Part shown: in pieces, positions 12,290 through 24,500 of the stretch
Layout of the letters: every line of letters begins with the position of its first letter
Position numbering within the stretch: position 1 is the first letter of the stretch
Source of the DNA: Chlorophyllum brunneum
Lineage: Eukaryota > Basidiomycota > Agaricomycetes > Agaricales > Agaricaceae
Reading direction: 5' to 3'
Length of the DNA: 64,000 nucleotides
Assembly: GCA_963576785.1 (NCBI GenBank)
Contig: OY756140.1
Location: 2,790,001-2,854,000, forward strand
The notes under the pieces: generated by a model
What the model saw: the letters and a program-made list of their open reading frames with translations, nothing else
Databases searched by the model: none
Told to the model about the DNA's origin: nothing
Translations under genes and position numbers: made by a program

Positions 12290-13106
12290 ATGTCCCACAT
12301 CATCAGCGATCTTGTCACGAACCCCGCCTACCATGACTACCTCGCCATCCTCAAGGGAGCACGCAATGGCTTCGTGTACGGCGTCAAGGTCAGGTTTCCC
12401 CATGCCCTCGTCATGTCAATCCTCTTTGGCCGCGGAAGGTGCCCTCGTTTTCATCTCCGTCACCGCCCACAACTCATCCCTCGTTCATTACGCCTTTCTC
12501 TCCACCGACCTTGTGCATTCTAATCCCCCCTTGCCAATTTCTATAGCTGGCAGGATCGTGCCAGACTCATCTTCCGAGCAACAAAGCAGCATGCGTTTAA
12601 CCTCGCCAAATTCGTGACTCTGTACAAGGCCTGTCTGTTGATCCAAAAGAAGGCAAATGGCGGCAAGCCTCGGAGCACCGATACATTCGTCGCGGGTCTT
12701 CTCGGCGGTTATCTCGTCTTCGGCAAACGGAACGCCGTGAATGAGCAAGTGCGTGCATCCTTCCTCAAATATCATCTATGGTCCCGGTTCATCGCCGTGC
12801 TCACCCACTTGTATTCAGATCGTTCTCTATGTAGTGTCACGCGTCGTCGCATCCTTTATACCACGAGCATCCTCTCCCTACAATACATCACCCCAATCCT
12901 CGCTGGCCGGCTCAGCCGTGAAGCCCGTTCCCCCAGACTCGCGGTACTTTTCCATCTTTGCTGCTCTCGCATGGGGCTCTGTCATGTGGCTCTTCCAAAA
13001 CAAGGGAGAAACCATCCAGCCTGGCATGTTCAACTCCATGAAATACCTCTATCGTGATTCCGAGATGTGGCAGGGCTTGAAAACACTATTATGGCATAAT
13101 AAATGA
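12290..13106 (+). CDS. PXMP4: Peroxisomal membrane protein 4 (PXMP4/PMP24) homologue
   Basis: About 215 residues in three exons. Exon 1 encodes MSHIISDLVTNPAYHDYLAI and KGARNGFVYGVKVRFPHALVM, the family's N-terminal hallmark (KG.RNG..YG.K.RFPHALVM). Exon 2 gives WQDRARLIFRATKQHAFNLA and TFVAGLLGGYLVFGKRNAVN. Exon 3 gives the hydrophobic helix ALAWGSVMWLFQNKGETIQP and ends SMKYLYRDSEMWQGLK..LLWHNK. Together these match PXMP4 end to end; the family is related to Tim17/22/23 and sits in the peroxisomal membrane. Introns run at about 12438-12546 (donor GTGCCC, acceptor TATAG) and 12748-12818. The first junction falls in phase, with AG|C making the Ser before WQDR. The role in the cell is not well defined for fungi. 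Confidence 0.92.
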
Positions 13107-13307
13107 GCCAAGACAGGGTGGATGGTTGGAGTCCCAGTGTGATTTCTGGACCATACAATAGTCCTTGGATATACCACCGCATGCACCCTATCATTTACAC
13201 CTCATTCCTAACTTATGCTGATGTAATATGTAATCCCTGGCAATAGATTTGGGGTATGTATTGGGTAAAATGTTCAAGTGGGTCACCGTGTGAGCTTGTT
13301 CTACGAG

Positions 13308-15084
13308 CTAAGTCCCGCTGTGTGTTGAGCCTGCCTGGGAAGCCTGTAGCACATGTACTAAAACGTTTCCGGCGAGCGCATCAATCATCCCAAGAGAATT
13401 TGTGACGACAAATAGAACACTCACGGCAAGCATTTCGACTGCGGCCACCCCAGCTTTGTGACAGATCTTGCACCCTTGGAGCGTATCAACAAACAACTCC
13501 ATTTCGCCAGCTACGTCGGTCCCTAAAAGTGATAAAGATATATATATATATGAGTAAGCATGCAAGTTCGTCATCGTTGAGAACAGAGTCAAAACTTGAT
13601 AATGCTACGCACCCGAGTCAATCTTTCCCGCAAGGGCTTTACGTTGACGATCCCAGCAATTCATAGTCTTCTCGCGATGCGACGGGCACGCACCGTACCC
13701 TGACGACGAAGTAGAGGGAAGCGAAACAGGACAGATCGTTGACAAGATGTTAGTGTCAAGTTAACGCGAAGCCCACGCAGTAACACAGGTTACGGTAGCA
13801 ATCGCATTCGGTGCCGCGAAGACGAGAAGAGAGTGTGACGTTCAAGGATGTATGCCAGTGTCAGTGTCGAAACGACCCCATGAGAACAAGAGATATGAAA
13901 GGAAAGTCAAAAAGTCCGTAATTCAGTTGGGTTGGCAGGCACATCGAAAAGTGAGAAATAAGTGGGAGAAATGACAACGAAAGACAAAGTTCAACGGGAT
14001 AGATGGGGACCTCATAGGAAACAAGGGCAGGCGAAACGGGATAGCTTTGTGATGATGAGGGCGGCTGAGGAAGATCCTTTGAATTGTTCCACGCCGCAGG
14101 GACTAATGGCGTTGCCGCAAAATAAAGAAAGGGGGATAGGCCGGTGCGGCTCAAGGGCCAAACGTCGCGTGAACGAAAGACACGGGCATCCCGAAGAGCA
14201 AAAAAGGGAAATAAAAAGGGGGCAATAAACTTAACAGGGGCAACTCACCTCTCGGGAATATTTCTGATTCGTTCAAGATTTCCCTTAGGGTCTTTACGCG
14301 CAAATGCTGCAACTGTACAACGCGGTGTAGTGCCTTGACGTTGGGAATCGTATCAAGAACCTCTTCCATTGGGTAGCTCCCTATCGGCTCGAGGAATTGG
14401 CTCGCCTTTGATGCGACCTTGTGCATTTCTTTTTCCATCGCCTTTTCGGCCTCTATTCCAAACGTCCCGCCAAGTGTACCTGGATTCCCATCGCTACCAG
14501 GTGCAGGTGCAGGCCGAACTCGACGGCGATGACGATAGTGCTCAAATGATGCGGCGAAGCCATAGACCCTTAACGGATGTGTGGGAGCATGCACTAAAAG
14601 ATGCGAGCATAGAACTTTGAAGATGTCGACACTAAGGCCATATTTATCCACGAGATCGAAGAGTGTGGGCTGAAGAACAGGTAGCGGTATGACTGTGCTG
14701 CTATCGTACGAGGGTATCCGGGGCAGGAATCGTTCTCGATCGAATCTAGTGTTAGTTGCATGGTCGCCCCTTGAGCTAGTGCTCAGGGTTTCTGGCTCAA
14801 CAGGCGGTGCGACATGGTGTAGAAGTTGTAGAAGGGCAGATAAGACCTGCGCCGGCTCATCAAGGTCCAGAGTTTCATCAGGGCGGGCATCACTTGGCTG
14901 TTCGCAGCATATAAACATATCGCCTAATTTTCAGGTTAAATTTCACATCATGGAGAAATAAAAACAACTGACAAAAGACTTCGCTGTTATTGAGGGCCGC
15001 CCGCTGAACTTGAAAGACGGTTTTATCTGGAACGGAACGAACAGTAAAATCTGGATTTTCACAGGTGAACGATGTCCAGGCCAT
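13308..15084 (-). CDS. BTB/POZ domain protein of the fungal expanded family
   Basis: About 340 residues in five exons. Exon 1 (MAWTSFTCENPDFTVRSVPD) and exon 2 form a BTB fold: DFTVRS is followed by the helix and dimer region NNSEVFCDMFICC, with the junction inside the VFC/DMF motif. The middle is helical, including QPTLFDLVDKYGLS (the usual LADKY element) and LREILNESEIFPR. Exon 3 at 13699 and below reads GYGACPSHREKTMNCWDRQR, the C-terminal block commonly seen in agaricomycete BTB proteins. Exons 4 and 5 end CKICHKAGVAAVEMLA and SQAGSTHSGT. The intron between exons 2 and 3 (13700-14248) is about 549 bases, ten times the local norm. These proteins usually act as protein-protein adaptors, often with cullin-3; no enzyme motif is present, and the partner is unknown. 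Confidence 0.8.
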
Positions 15085-15478
15085 GGCTGGGGTGATTATG
15101 AACTTACCAGGTTCCTTGGATTTCTTTATATCAGCCCCATGTAGCTACGGCACAGCAGTAGATCATCAATCAAGTATGTCACATGGCAATGCACACAGAC
15201 AAGTCTATATCATATATTGATTCGAGAAGCAGTGCAGAAATTCTCGTTAACAAAGAACACCAGAATCCCTACGATTTGCAGCATGAGGAGCAGACATAAC
15301 AGAAAATCACCATCGACTGTGAACCAAACAGATAACAAGGCATAAGGAGAAGGGCATACAAGAAGGCGGAGGTATGAACATGCAACACAAAGACCATAGA
15401 AAGGAAGCATAGTGGTATCATTGGACAAGACATGGGGGAATCTAGAAGCCCTGGACCGCAGTGATCATGACAAGAAAA

Positions 15479-16417
15479 TCAAAAGATGATACACTTCTTC
15501 TTCTTCTTCTTCGGAGGTTGTTGACCCTCCTCTTTCGCAGCTGAAGCATCTCGAAGAGCTCGGACGAGGTTTGTAAAGAGACGTTCGACGTTCTGAGCAG
15601 TCTTCGCGGAAGTCTCGAGGAACTCACAGCCAAACTGTCTCGCCAACGCTGCCCCCTCTTCTTTGGAGACCTCGCGCTCGTATCCCTTGTCACACTTGTT
15701 GCCAACGAGCATGAAAATCGTGTCGCCACGTTTGACACGGCGCATTGATTGGCGGAACATCTCCAGTCGTTCGAACGTAGTTCTCGACGCAATCGAGTAG
15801 ACCAAAATGAACGCCTGACCCTCGCTGAAACTGGGGTCAGCGCGAAACATCAATCGATCAATGACAATGAGTGACTCACCGAACCCACTGATCTCGGAGA
15901 GTGGCGTATTCCTCTAGAACCATTATTAGCATGACAGAGGAACACGGTGGGTGAAAGGACATACCTTGGCCAGCTGTGTCGATCACCTCCACGAAGCACA
16001 TACGGTTGTCGACGACGAGCTGCTTTCTATATGCGTCCTCGATTGTAGGGTCGTACGTCTTTGCAAATGTTGTCAGCTACAATGTTGAGCTATGTTCGAA
16101 GTAGGCATACCTCTGAATATCGAGAAATGGACCAGAAGGTAATGATGAGGACCACAGTAAGAAATGGGTCGGATACAACATACCGACGAAACAATTCAAG
16201 GTGAACTGGAGGAGGAATAAGCCCGGTGGTCAAGAAGTAAGATGTTGGAGCATACCTGTACGGCCAGGGCAGTCTTGCCAACACCACCGTCACCGAGGAC
16301 AGCGACCCTCCAGTGGTCCATATTGTTGGTGTTGATGCCATTGTTGTTGGGATTGGTCATGGTACTGTTATTGTTGGGGATTGTAGCGATGGTGTTGGTG
16401 TTGTAAGAACGAGACAT
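15479..16417 (-). CDS. Ras-family small GTPase
   Basis: About 220 residues in at least five exons. It has the full set of GTPase motifs: P-loop [10 protein letters not shown], effector loop [11 protein letters not shown], switch [17 protein letters not shown], base-binding NKCD and ETSAK. The C-terminus is a polylysine run followed by CIIF, a CAAX box for prenylation and plasma-membrane targeting. Introns interrupt after the P-loop region (near 16210-16255), near the effector loop, and near 15915-15962 and 15840-15880. If translation starts at the ATG at 16417, the protein carries a 32-residue Asn/Thr/Pro-rich extension. A second ATG at 16321 ([10 protein letters not shown]) gives a conventional N-terminus. 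The protein belongs to the Ras/Rsr1 group that controls growth polarity and cAMP signalling in fungi; which paralogue it is cannot be told from motifs alone. Confidence 0.92.
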
Positions 16418-19400
16418 GATGAAGGTGAGATAAGAGAACGAGATGCGAGAAATAAAGTCGTGCGGTCGTAACAGGTCGTAAAGGCGAAGCCTGTGAGTAG
16501 CGGACAAGGGAAACGAGGAAACGATCAGACGAATTCCCGCGAGTGGCTGGCTATTTCTACCACCAATCCCGCACACCTTCCCACGCTGCCTCTTCCCACA
16601 TTTTCGTCCCAATCCGTGACACGTCACGTCCAGCTTTGCCGTTTCTGGCTCAAGGCTTTTCGTCCCGGCCATCTCCGCACAGGCACCAGCCCAGATCGTC
16701 CACTCCAGCATCTGCAGACACTCCAAGCTCTGCGCAGCTTAACCACCTCCAGCTGTCCGCTGCATCACCCACACCCTACCCGTTGGCCTTAGATCCGAGC
16801 CTCACACACACCCTTCACCAAATCCCTCTCTCGGAAGTCCATTAACGTCTTCCTTAGTATGGTAAAGCTCTGATTGCGATCTCATAATCAGGATCGTTTC
16901 CTGAACCCCGGAATTAACGTACAGGTGTTATCCAATCTCCCACACAGCAAACTCAACGCTCGTTTCCATCATTTGCGTCCAGGCCGGTGTCAATGATCAG
17001 CAGAATAACGGGGAAAACGCTGGTACTATAACACCCGTTTCAAGAAATTCCTGGGGGATAGCATACCGACCCAGCGAAAAACAGCGACAATAAAGAACCA
17101 TCCCTTGCGGTACCGAAGCGCTCGGGTTCTCTACAATACCCTCGTGTCATGTGGCTGCAGAGCGTTCGATCCCGACGGCTCAAATACACTTTACAGTATA
17201 GCACCTTCGAGTACCAGCTCTGACAAACGGCATGCATCTTCCATGATTTTCACCGAGCACGGACTCTATCAACCCAGAGCCCTGGAAGTTCTAACTATAC
17301 TGTGATGCCGATATTTCCTCTATCAGAGGCCAAAAGATTCTTAATCCCATGCAGTTTAAATTTCCCTCCAAGTTGGTGAACGCACTGGACCAATTAGAGC
17401 ACAGAATCGACATCCAGCCCATCATTTCCTATTAATTCTCTTCACTGAGGGCCATCAAATCACATTGCTGTAGCCGATAAATATAGAATTCACCAAAGCA
17501 AAATTCTGGTGAGGACAAATCTTCTCTCTCCAGCCTACGGCTAATACGCATATCAAATAGCGCACTATTTTTTCCCTTTCCGAACCAATTCTTGTGCTAA
17601 CGTCACTATATACCGTTCTCGTTACTTTTTCTCCGACATTGGACGTGTCTGGACTTGTATAGCCCGTGACCAGATAAGTTACATACAACTAAATATGGGA
17701 GAGGCCTACGGATTGTACTAGGGCCCTTAGCTTCCGCCTGCCTCATGGCCGATCTTCTTCCCAAGCTGAATGGTCCAATTGTTTTGAGCCGACGACCGGC
17801 GAGCATTTACACCGCTACGGAAAATCGAAGATAGCAAGTCCAGTGGAAGGTTTTGGTACCGATAAAACCTGTACCCGTTATCGGACTTCGCAACCCCGGA
17901 TCCACCGAGTGTGTCTTCCAACTTACAAGGGGCTCGAACGACATGCGGGCTGCCTTCTTCCATACCCCGATTTTTCTTCCCGGTTCATGACCGCCTATTG
18001 GCTGCTACCTTTACAAAATTTACTTGCTCCGAGTTGACATTATACCATCCGTGCCTTCTTCCACGCTGTAGAACTATTGACACACTTGACTTCAGGGAAG
18101 ATATGCTGGAGCGATGACCAACGATTGAATACAGTAAGTTACTGCTTCTGTTCGGGTAGGATCTTGTCCTATCGACGACAGCGTGATTAACATGTCAACT
18201 CTATCGTTCTCGTAGTTGTTGATCTGTGGGGCTTTCAAGGTGGTCTGCAAGCACCTCGTGGCGAGGACGCCGCTGTTTGAATGTGTAGGCTTATACCGCC
18301 TCGGGCCTATGTGTCTCATGAATGACCACTTTTTTTGACTCAGGGTTCCTTATACGATCTACTTTAAGATCGAGGCTAGTTCCAACACCACGAGCCCACT
18401 GTCTCACGAACTGTGGGTCGCGGTCGCCTATCAGTCGTGTTGTATGGCAAAAGGCCTGAATTTGTTCATGTCTTCCAGAACCACTGTGTGTTATACAAAA
18501 ATGATAAAATTTTAACAGATGAGCAACATGACGGGCATGTTGATTGAAAGAGGGTCAAGTACTTATCCAGAGGTCGCTCATAAAGATAAAACAACCACAA
18601 GTAACCAAAGCTGCTTGATTGTGGGGTTACCAGTCAAATTAAAATTTCCAGCCGGTCGGTGTGTGATTTGTTAGCAGCTCCAGGAAGGTCGGGAGCAAGT
18701 GGGCCGCATCAATGGCTGCGCTGAGCGGAACGAAACCTCTTCCCCGCCATTCGTACATAAACAGTTACCGTTTATAGGCAAACGCGTTGTGGGCTGTGGG
18801 TTACGGGAAATAGTCTCGAATCCCTGTAAAGCAACATCGTAGAAACACAAACACATGAGTTATTATGGGTTGCGACGGCCGTGGGTTCGATTGCAACCAC
18901 CCGCGAAAATGGTACACATACACGAGTGTGGCGCCATCGACTGCAGTGATTTGCCGTAACTTGACTAGAGGTCCGTACTACCAATCATGATGACATCGAT
19001 GATCGACGACCCCTGGCCTTGACCATGCTTCTCGCCCCAGCTACATCAGACTAAACCTGCTACATCGAAGAGAGTGGTACCTTTGCATATACGCAAACCA
19101 AAGTCCGATCACCTCATACAAACCAGTAGAATCCACCCCGACACATCAGTAAAGGGACGCAATGGTACTTGATAGGATGATCGTCTACCCGAGCAAGTGT
19201 ACGTTGTCCTTCGGCCCGCACAGCAAAATTTGACATCGCGACAAAATATACTCCGTTACGATGGGCGTATCGGAACATCATCAGTTATGCGTGCCCTCGG
19301 CCTTCACTTTCTTACTGGAGGTACATTATGGTTTTCTTGCAGAATGTTGAGCTGACATACATTTCTCCGCTAGTGAGCTCTAGACACGGATGGTCCACAA

Positions 19401-21597
19401 GGATCGTCTATGCAGTTGCTTTTATGTACAGCCATGGATGGTATGGCAGACTACCTTCGCGTCGACTGGGTACCTCATCCCTGTGCCACCCCGCCAACCG
19501 CTAAAACTTTCAAAAAAGCGGGAACCACAATTTCGCATGTCAACCATCAGGACTTCTCATTCTGGATCCTATCTGATTCAAGACTGTCATCTTAGTTTCT
19601 CTCTAGTTTCCACCGCCTTTCGTATCATTTGATATGGCCCTACTGAAGTGCTCTCCGTTTGTTGACCAGTGCTCACATGTGCACTGTTATATTCTTCCGG
19701 AGTGCCTTTCGATAGTTCACAGCCCGGTTGTTGTGGGAGGTTCTAAGGGGCAATACGGTCGCCATTATTCCTGCAGGTGTTGGCTAAGCTGGCCGACGCG
19801 GTATTGGTATGGTCAGTCATTTTGATATCCCCCTCTCACGCAATAGCTCTGTTTAAGTGGTAGTGAATCAAAGAAATTCGCAGCCTATAGGCCCTTGTCC
19901 GTATTCCAAAACTCCATCCAAAACTTGGGACTCTATCCTTCAGGACGGGGCTAATTTCTCGCAGCACATCCCCGTGGAAGTGGTGAATGCCCCACTTTGA
20001 CAATTTCCCACCGGAGGAATGACATGTGCGTTCTACAGCCTGCGCCCACTACCGCACTCTTACTAACTGTGCCGGTTTTCGCAAGAATACAGACTACATT
20101 GATGGACATCTGTTAGTTTTCTCTTCCCCGCGGGTGGCGTCTCCATCATCATCCTGATAGACTTTTTGAGATCCTAACGGCAACTCCTGGGAATCAAAAA
20201 TGGCGCATTTTCGGTTGGGGCATGCCATAATTCGTGGTCGTGGCATCCATTTCCTTCTGGGTTTCAATCGAGATTGGTTCCGCCATCCGAGTACGCACGA
20301 TGAGATTGCGACCACCCTCAGTCTGCATCTTTGGCCATCCTGGGCCAAAGATATACCGTACGCCCATATGTCCAAAAATAGGCCCACATGAATCAAACGA
20401 GACCCAATACAGGTCAGGACCCACAACCTAACTCCTTGCCTCCTACAGCCGCACACGGATGGGCATGATATACATGATGACAAACGCGCAATCAATTCAT
20501 GCGAGGTATATCCTACGACTGACTGGTATCACTCGGGGGACGGGATTATACAACCTGAATTCCTGGGGTACAACGGAACCAGCAAGGGAGTCTGTAGAAA
20601 GACTTCTAATAGGCAATCTCTCGTCGTCGCATGTTCCCTATCTCTATGACCAATACCTAGTAATGGGATTGAAGGTGGTACGTCTTTCTGGCTGGCGATG
20701 ACAGTGATCAACCCGATCACTTTTCCTATGTAATCCCGTTCGGTGACTGGCACTTGGAGACGACGATCTGGGGCTCAGCTTCCTTGGAAATGGTATGTAT
20801 TTCGATGTGTGAATAGTAAAAAATAGTGGGTTCCAAGCTTATCTGTTCGTTTTTAGTGTTCAGCTGTTAGGCCACGGTGCCCCTATATCTCTGAACACAG
20901 CAATCTATTTTACCACTGACTCCTGTCACACGGTGTTGGAGAGTCCCGGTGTCAAAGCGATTCACCAATTCATCTGTGTCGACGAAATCCTTTGGACCGA
21001 CTTCTTTCGTCTATATCAGGAAGCGTTTCAGGCACCTCGGCTGGTCTATCATATGTACAATCACCCATCTGTCCGATTCTTGGACAGACGAAGCTCTTCA
21101 TTAGACCGACAAGTAAATTTTTTGGACTGGCATGATGCTCACCATATTTTGATTCTCGCCAGGTCTACCGCTTTAGTCGTCGGGCTGCCCATCGGATAAG
21201 ATTTCCTTCACATATGCTACTGCAAGTCAAGCGGTTTCGGGTAGCGAATGCGTATACCATTTTACATTGGGGTATCTAACAACAGCGGCACTGGAGATCT
21301 TGAGAATACAACTTAAAAAGCCCTCTATCCACAAAAGGAAAAGAAGATAAAAATAAAAACCGGGGAGACGAGCGGGGGAATTAGGGTGAACGCGAGAGGA
21401 ATAAAAGTGCGTGTAACCAGCCAGAGAAAAGGATATTGTTCGTGCATAGGCATATGAATTCAATCTTCTTTGATGTCCTAAACAGCTTCGTCCTGTGTCA
21501 TGATTATGGCCAAGGCGGGACACGGTGGTTGCGAAGCGGAGGGTGAAGGCGCGACAGGGCAAGGGGAACGTGATCATGGCGGAAAGACGGTGGCGAG
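16418..21597. other. Gene-poor island of about 5.2 kb
   Basis: No reading frame here has a recognisable domain, and no chain of short exons gave a convincing protein. Open frames such as 19390-19632, 20094-20495 and 20933-21199 lack conserved motifs and are broken by stops. I found no transposase, reverse transcriptase or integrase motif and no terminal repeats by eye. The first few hundred bases are the RAS upstream region. It could hold diverged repeat relics or non-coding RNA. Confidence 0.5.
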
Positions 21598-21916
21598 CTA
21601 ACAGTCATCCTGGCGGCTGAATTCCGCCTGTGTGAGGTTGAGCACGAACATGGTCTTCTGGTTTTTGGGAGCCTCGATAATTTTGACGGCCTTTTTATTT
21701 GCAGAGGAAGGCTGTATTGACTGTGCAATAGATGGGAATGGTCGGAGAGCGCGAGATGTAGCGAATGCCGGGGCACGCCGTGGGCCTGCAGTCTGACTAC
21801 GTGTAGAAGAAGTGTTGCCGGCGAGGGGTGAGGAAACAATGGGACGGGACATCATGGTAGCTGTGAAGGACGTGAGCAAAGTGTGATGGTGTAGCCCCGC
21901 GTAAATGCTCACCCAT
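21598..21916 (-). CDS. Possible small Ser/Ala-rich protein, unrecognised
   Basis: A two-exon model starts with ATGG at 21913-21916, removes an intron beginning GTGAGC (acceptor ACAG near 21860) and continues MMSRPIVSSPLAGNTSS to a stop at 21598. The product is about 88 residues: a Ser/Thr/Arg-rich N-terminal half that might be a mitochondrial presequence, then NKKAVKIIEAPKNQKTMFVL and NLTQAEFSRQDDC. The consensus donor in phase with an upstream ATG argues for a real gene. I do not recognise a family and there is no neighbour to suggest a role. Confidence 0.35.
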
Positions 21917-24003
21917 TTTATTTCTAGAAGACGAAGAGGATAGAGGAATAGGGTGTTGGGCGAGGCGGAGGGCTGCGAAGAGTGTTGGGGATAAGCGAAA
22001 CCGACCAGGGGCTTTTATACGGTTGACGGCTGGGGACTGACGTTGTGCAAAGTTGGCGCGTTCGGTTTGGGGAATTCCCAACTCTTGGGGATTCGGCACG
22101 CGGCATCCTCCTCCGAATCAGGAAGGTAGTCGTGATTTCCGGGCTATCACCGGAATGTCCTCTCTGAAGTCCCACGCATGCCTCACTATCTCAATGAACA
22201 AATTCACCAACTCACCCCCAATTCGTGAGGCAATGTACTCAACAGACCGTTGCTCTGGCCCCAGGCGTGTCCTCAATTTCTCAGTTCATTGGCGCTTCTA
22301 TCTCGCTTAGGCTCCCCTGTCGCGTCTTCTGCATCACAAAATATCTTTGGGGACAGCTGATGAGGATGCTCAGAACCTTATGCAAATATATATATTCATA
22401 CACACAGGCCTAGCACCTGCTTCTAAACTACCACACAGCAAAAATGTCGCAGGTTTCATTTCGATACTGCGTAAGTGGGCTCTGGAGAGTCGCCCCCCAT
22501 TAAACGCCACTGCGCAAGACCATGCATCAGCGATATTCACCCCTCAAGCTATTCACTCTAACCACCCACCCATCCCACAACCACACGCTACCTGCATTGT
22601 GCTACGCAAAAGCTCCCTGGATTGGATTCCATATGTAGCAAAGGCCGGTCCGAAATGGGTAGACGTTCTCTGTACATCTTGGCGCTCGGTAGCTGAGCGC
22701 TCAAGGACCGCTTAGCAAGACTCGGGGATTAGGACTTTGGCTGACGACACTTATGCCGCCAATGCAAAAAGGTTGATGCACGGCTGACCACTATCACAAG
22801 GCCCGTTCAGGTACGATTGAACCGAGGTGACCTCCCACTTCGGCCATGGCTCGCTGGCCTAAGCGTTCAAGTGACCACTGGGTTATCTCCACGTTGATAT
22901 CACTCAGTGCGTCACCAGATAGATTAGTTGGGGGGGAGGGTGATGGTGAATGAATAACCAAAATTCCCATCCTAAATATTACATTGCCGCTACCAACCGT
23001 GATCGCTTCTGCAGTGTTAGTTCTAAACCTGTAGAAAATAGGTGCCAGAAGCTTGCGAAACCCCAACGAAATGGAGCGCGTGTGCGTACCCAAAGGGCGA
23101 TACGTCGCCGCAGGATCACCGCTTTGAATTTGACGACACGGCTGTGCCAGGGAGAAAAATGGAGGGCTCCTTTGCTATCACACGCCAGAATGGCTTGAAC
23201 CACATGACTACGCAATGATTCAGGGTATTTTCATTGAATTTCTCTATTTCTCTGGGTTTTTCTCCCACAGCGCCGCTTCATGCATTGGTCGTGGAGGTCA
23301 GAGTGACCTGCACCAATCCAAAATGCGAACAGACAATTATTCACTTATTCAACAACGAGGTAGCACAAAAGGATGAGTACTACCGGGACGAGAATGATAA
23401 AGGGACGTAGGAGGAAGAGCGGGGGCGAATAGATAGGGTAGATAGATGGTGTAGCCACAAAAAGAATGTGTGGGGGATGCAACAAAGAGAAAAGTTATTC
23501 TCTGGAGTGGTGGATAGTTCGCTCAGGGGAAAGTGTCTATGGGAATCCGATGCGTTAATTTGATAGGGGCCAGGGATGAGATGTGGGGAAAAGCTCGGGA
23601 GGTTGGTGACAATGAAAGATCAATAATACTATGCAATGCGAATGGTGTCGTGGGGTGGAGGTGAACGAAGTGGATGAGCTGAGAAGAGTCAGCAGGGGAA
23701 GGTCTAGCCGACGAGGCGAAAGGGCATGATGAGAGTGGTTGCGTTCCTCATCTTCCAAAATAACACTTCACGCCTCCCCAGGTCTATCCCCTTCTTCCTC
23801 CAATACAAGAAGGAACACAAATACAACCGTGTGAAGGTGTGAAAGTCCGAGAAAGTCGACGATGATGATGATGATTCGGATTCTAGACCAAAAAGATCAA
23901 ACGGCCAGCCGGAAGGAGTGGTGCTACACCAGTGATGTGTACGGGTGGCGTCACCACAATGACGGGGCTAAAACGAAAGAGCGAGTAGGGAACACGAGGC
24001 AAT
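21917..24003. other. Intergenic stretch, nothing recognised
   Basis: About 2.1 kb with short, motif-free open frames only (for example 22794-23093 minus and 22347-22715 plus). The right end is the 3' flank of the Yippee gene. Confidence 0.45.
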
Positions 24004-24500
24004 TCACTGTACATCGACAAGCAAGTTGCGCTCGAGGATGTACTTGCCTTCCTTGTATCGTTGCGAGGGTTCGTAAGCCTTGTCCTGTTGATTCAGCGCA
24101 AACGGGGATGAGGGACAAATATACTTGGTAATTCGGCGAAAGCGTACATATTTCCAGCCCAGAGTAGTTCCGCATTTGACGCAGTAGATGTCTCGGACGG
24201 TGTGGTTTCCAGTTGTCATGGGACGGTCGCTGGGTTCACCTTCAATAACATTCACACTAGGAAGGTGATGTCAGCGAAGGGTATGAAATGAGTGCAAGGA
24301 CTCACACCCCATCAAAGAGATATGCTCGGCCATGCTGGCCATTGAATGCCTGAATGGGGGATTAACTGGACGGCCTATGGTAGGGATAGAACAAGCTTTA
24401 CCCTGGACATCATCGAGTGTATGGTGGCTAGATGTGTCTTGCACGTGGAGCAGCCATAGATGCGGTCGCCAGAAAGGTAACGACGGTAGCTCATGCCCAT
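24004..24500 (-). CDS. Yippee-family zinc-binding protein
   Basis: About 115 residues in four exons. Spliced, it reads [30 protein letters not shown], then [49 protein letters not shown] and [16 protein letters not shown]. This is the complete Yippee fold, with its two zinc-binding pairs CSTC and CVKC about 50 residues apart and the invariant GRAYLF, TGxHxVxDIxC and Q/YKEGK motifs. The length matches the eukaryotic YPEL family. Animal members localise to the nucleus and spindle; the fungal role is not established (the yeast relative is Moh1). Introns are near 24370-24400, 24258-24305 and 24075-24147. A TATA-like sequence (minus strand ATATATAAG) lies about 60 bases upstream of the start, near 24557-24568. 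Confidence 0.93.

Noticed and set aside
18870..18910. GGGTTCGATTGCAACC as a possible tRNA T-arm
   Set aside because: No acceptor, D or anticodon stem can be drawn around it.
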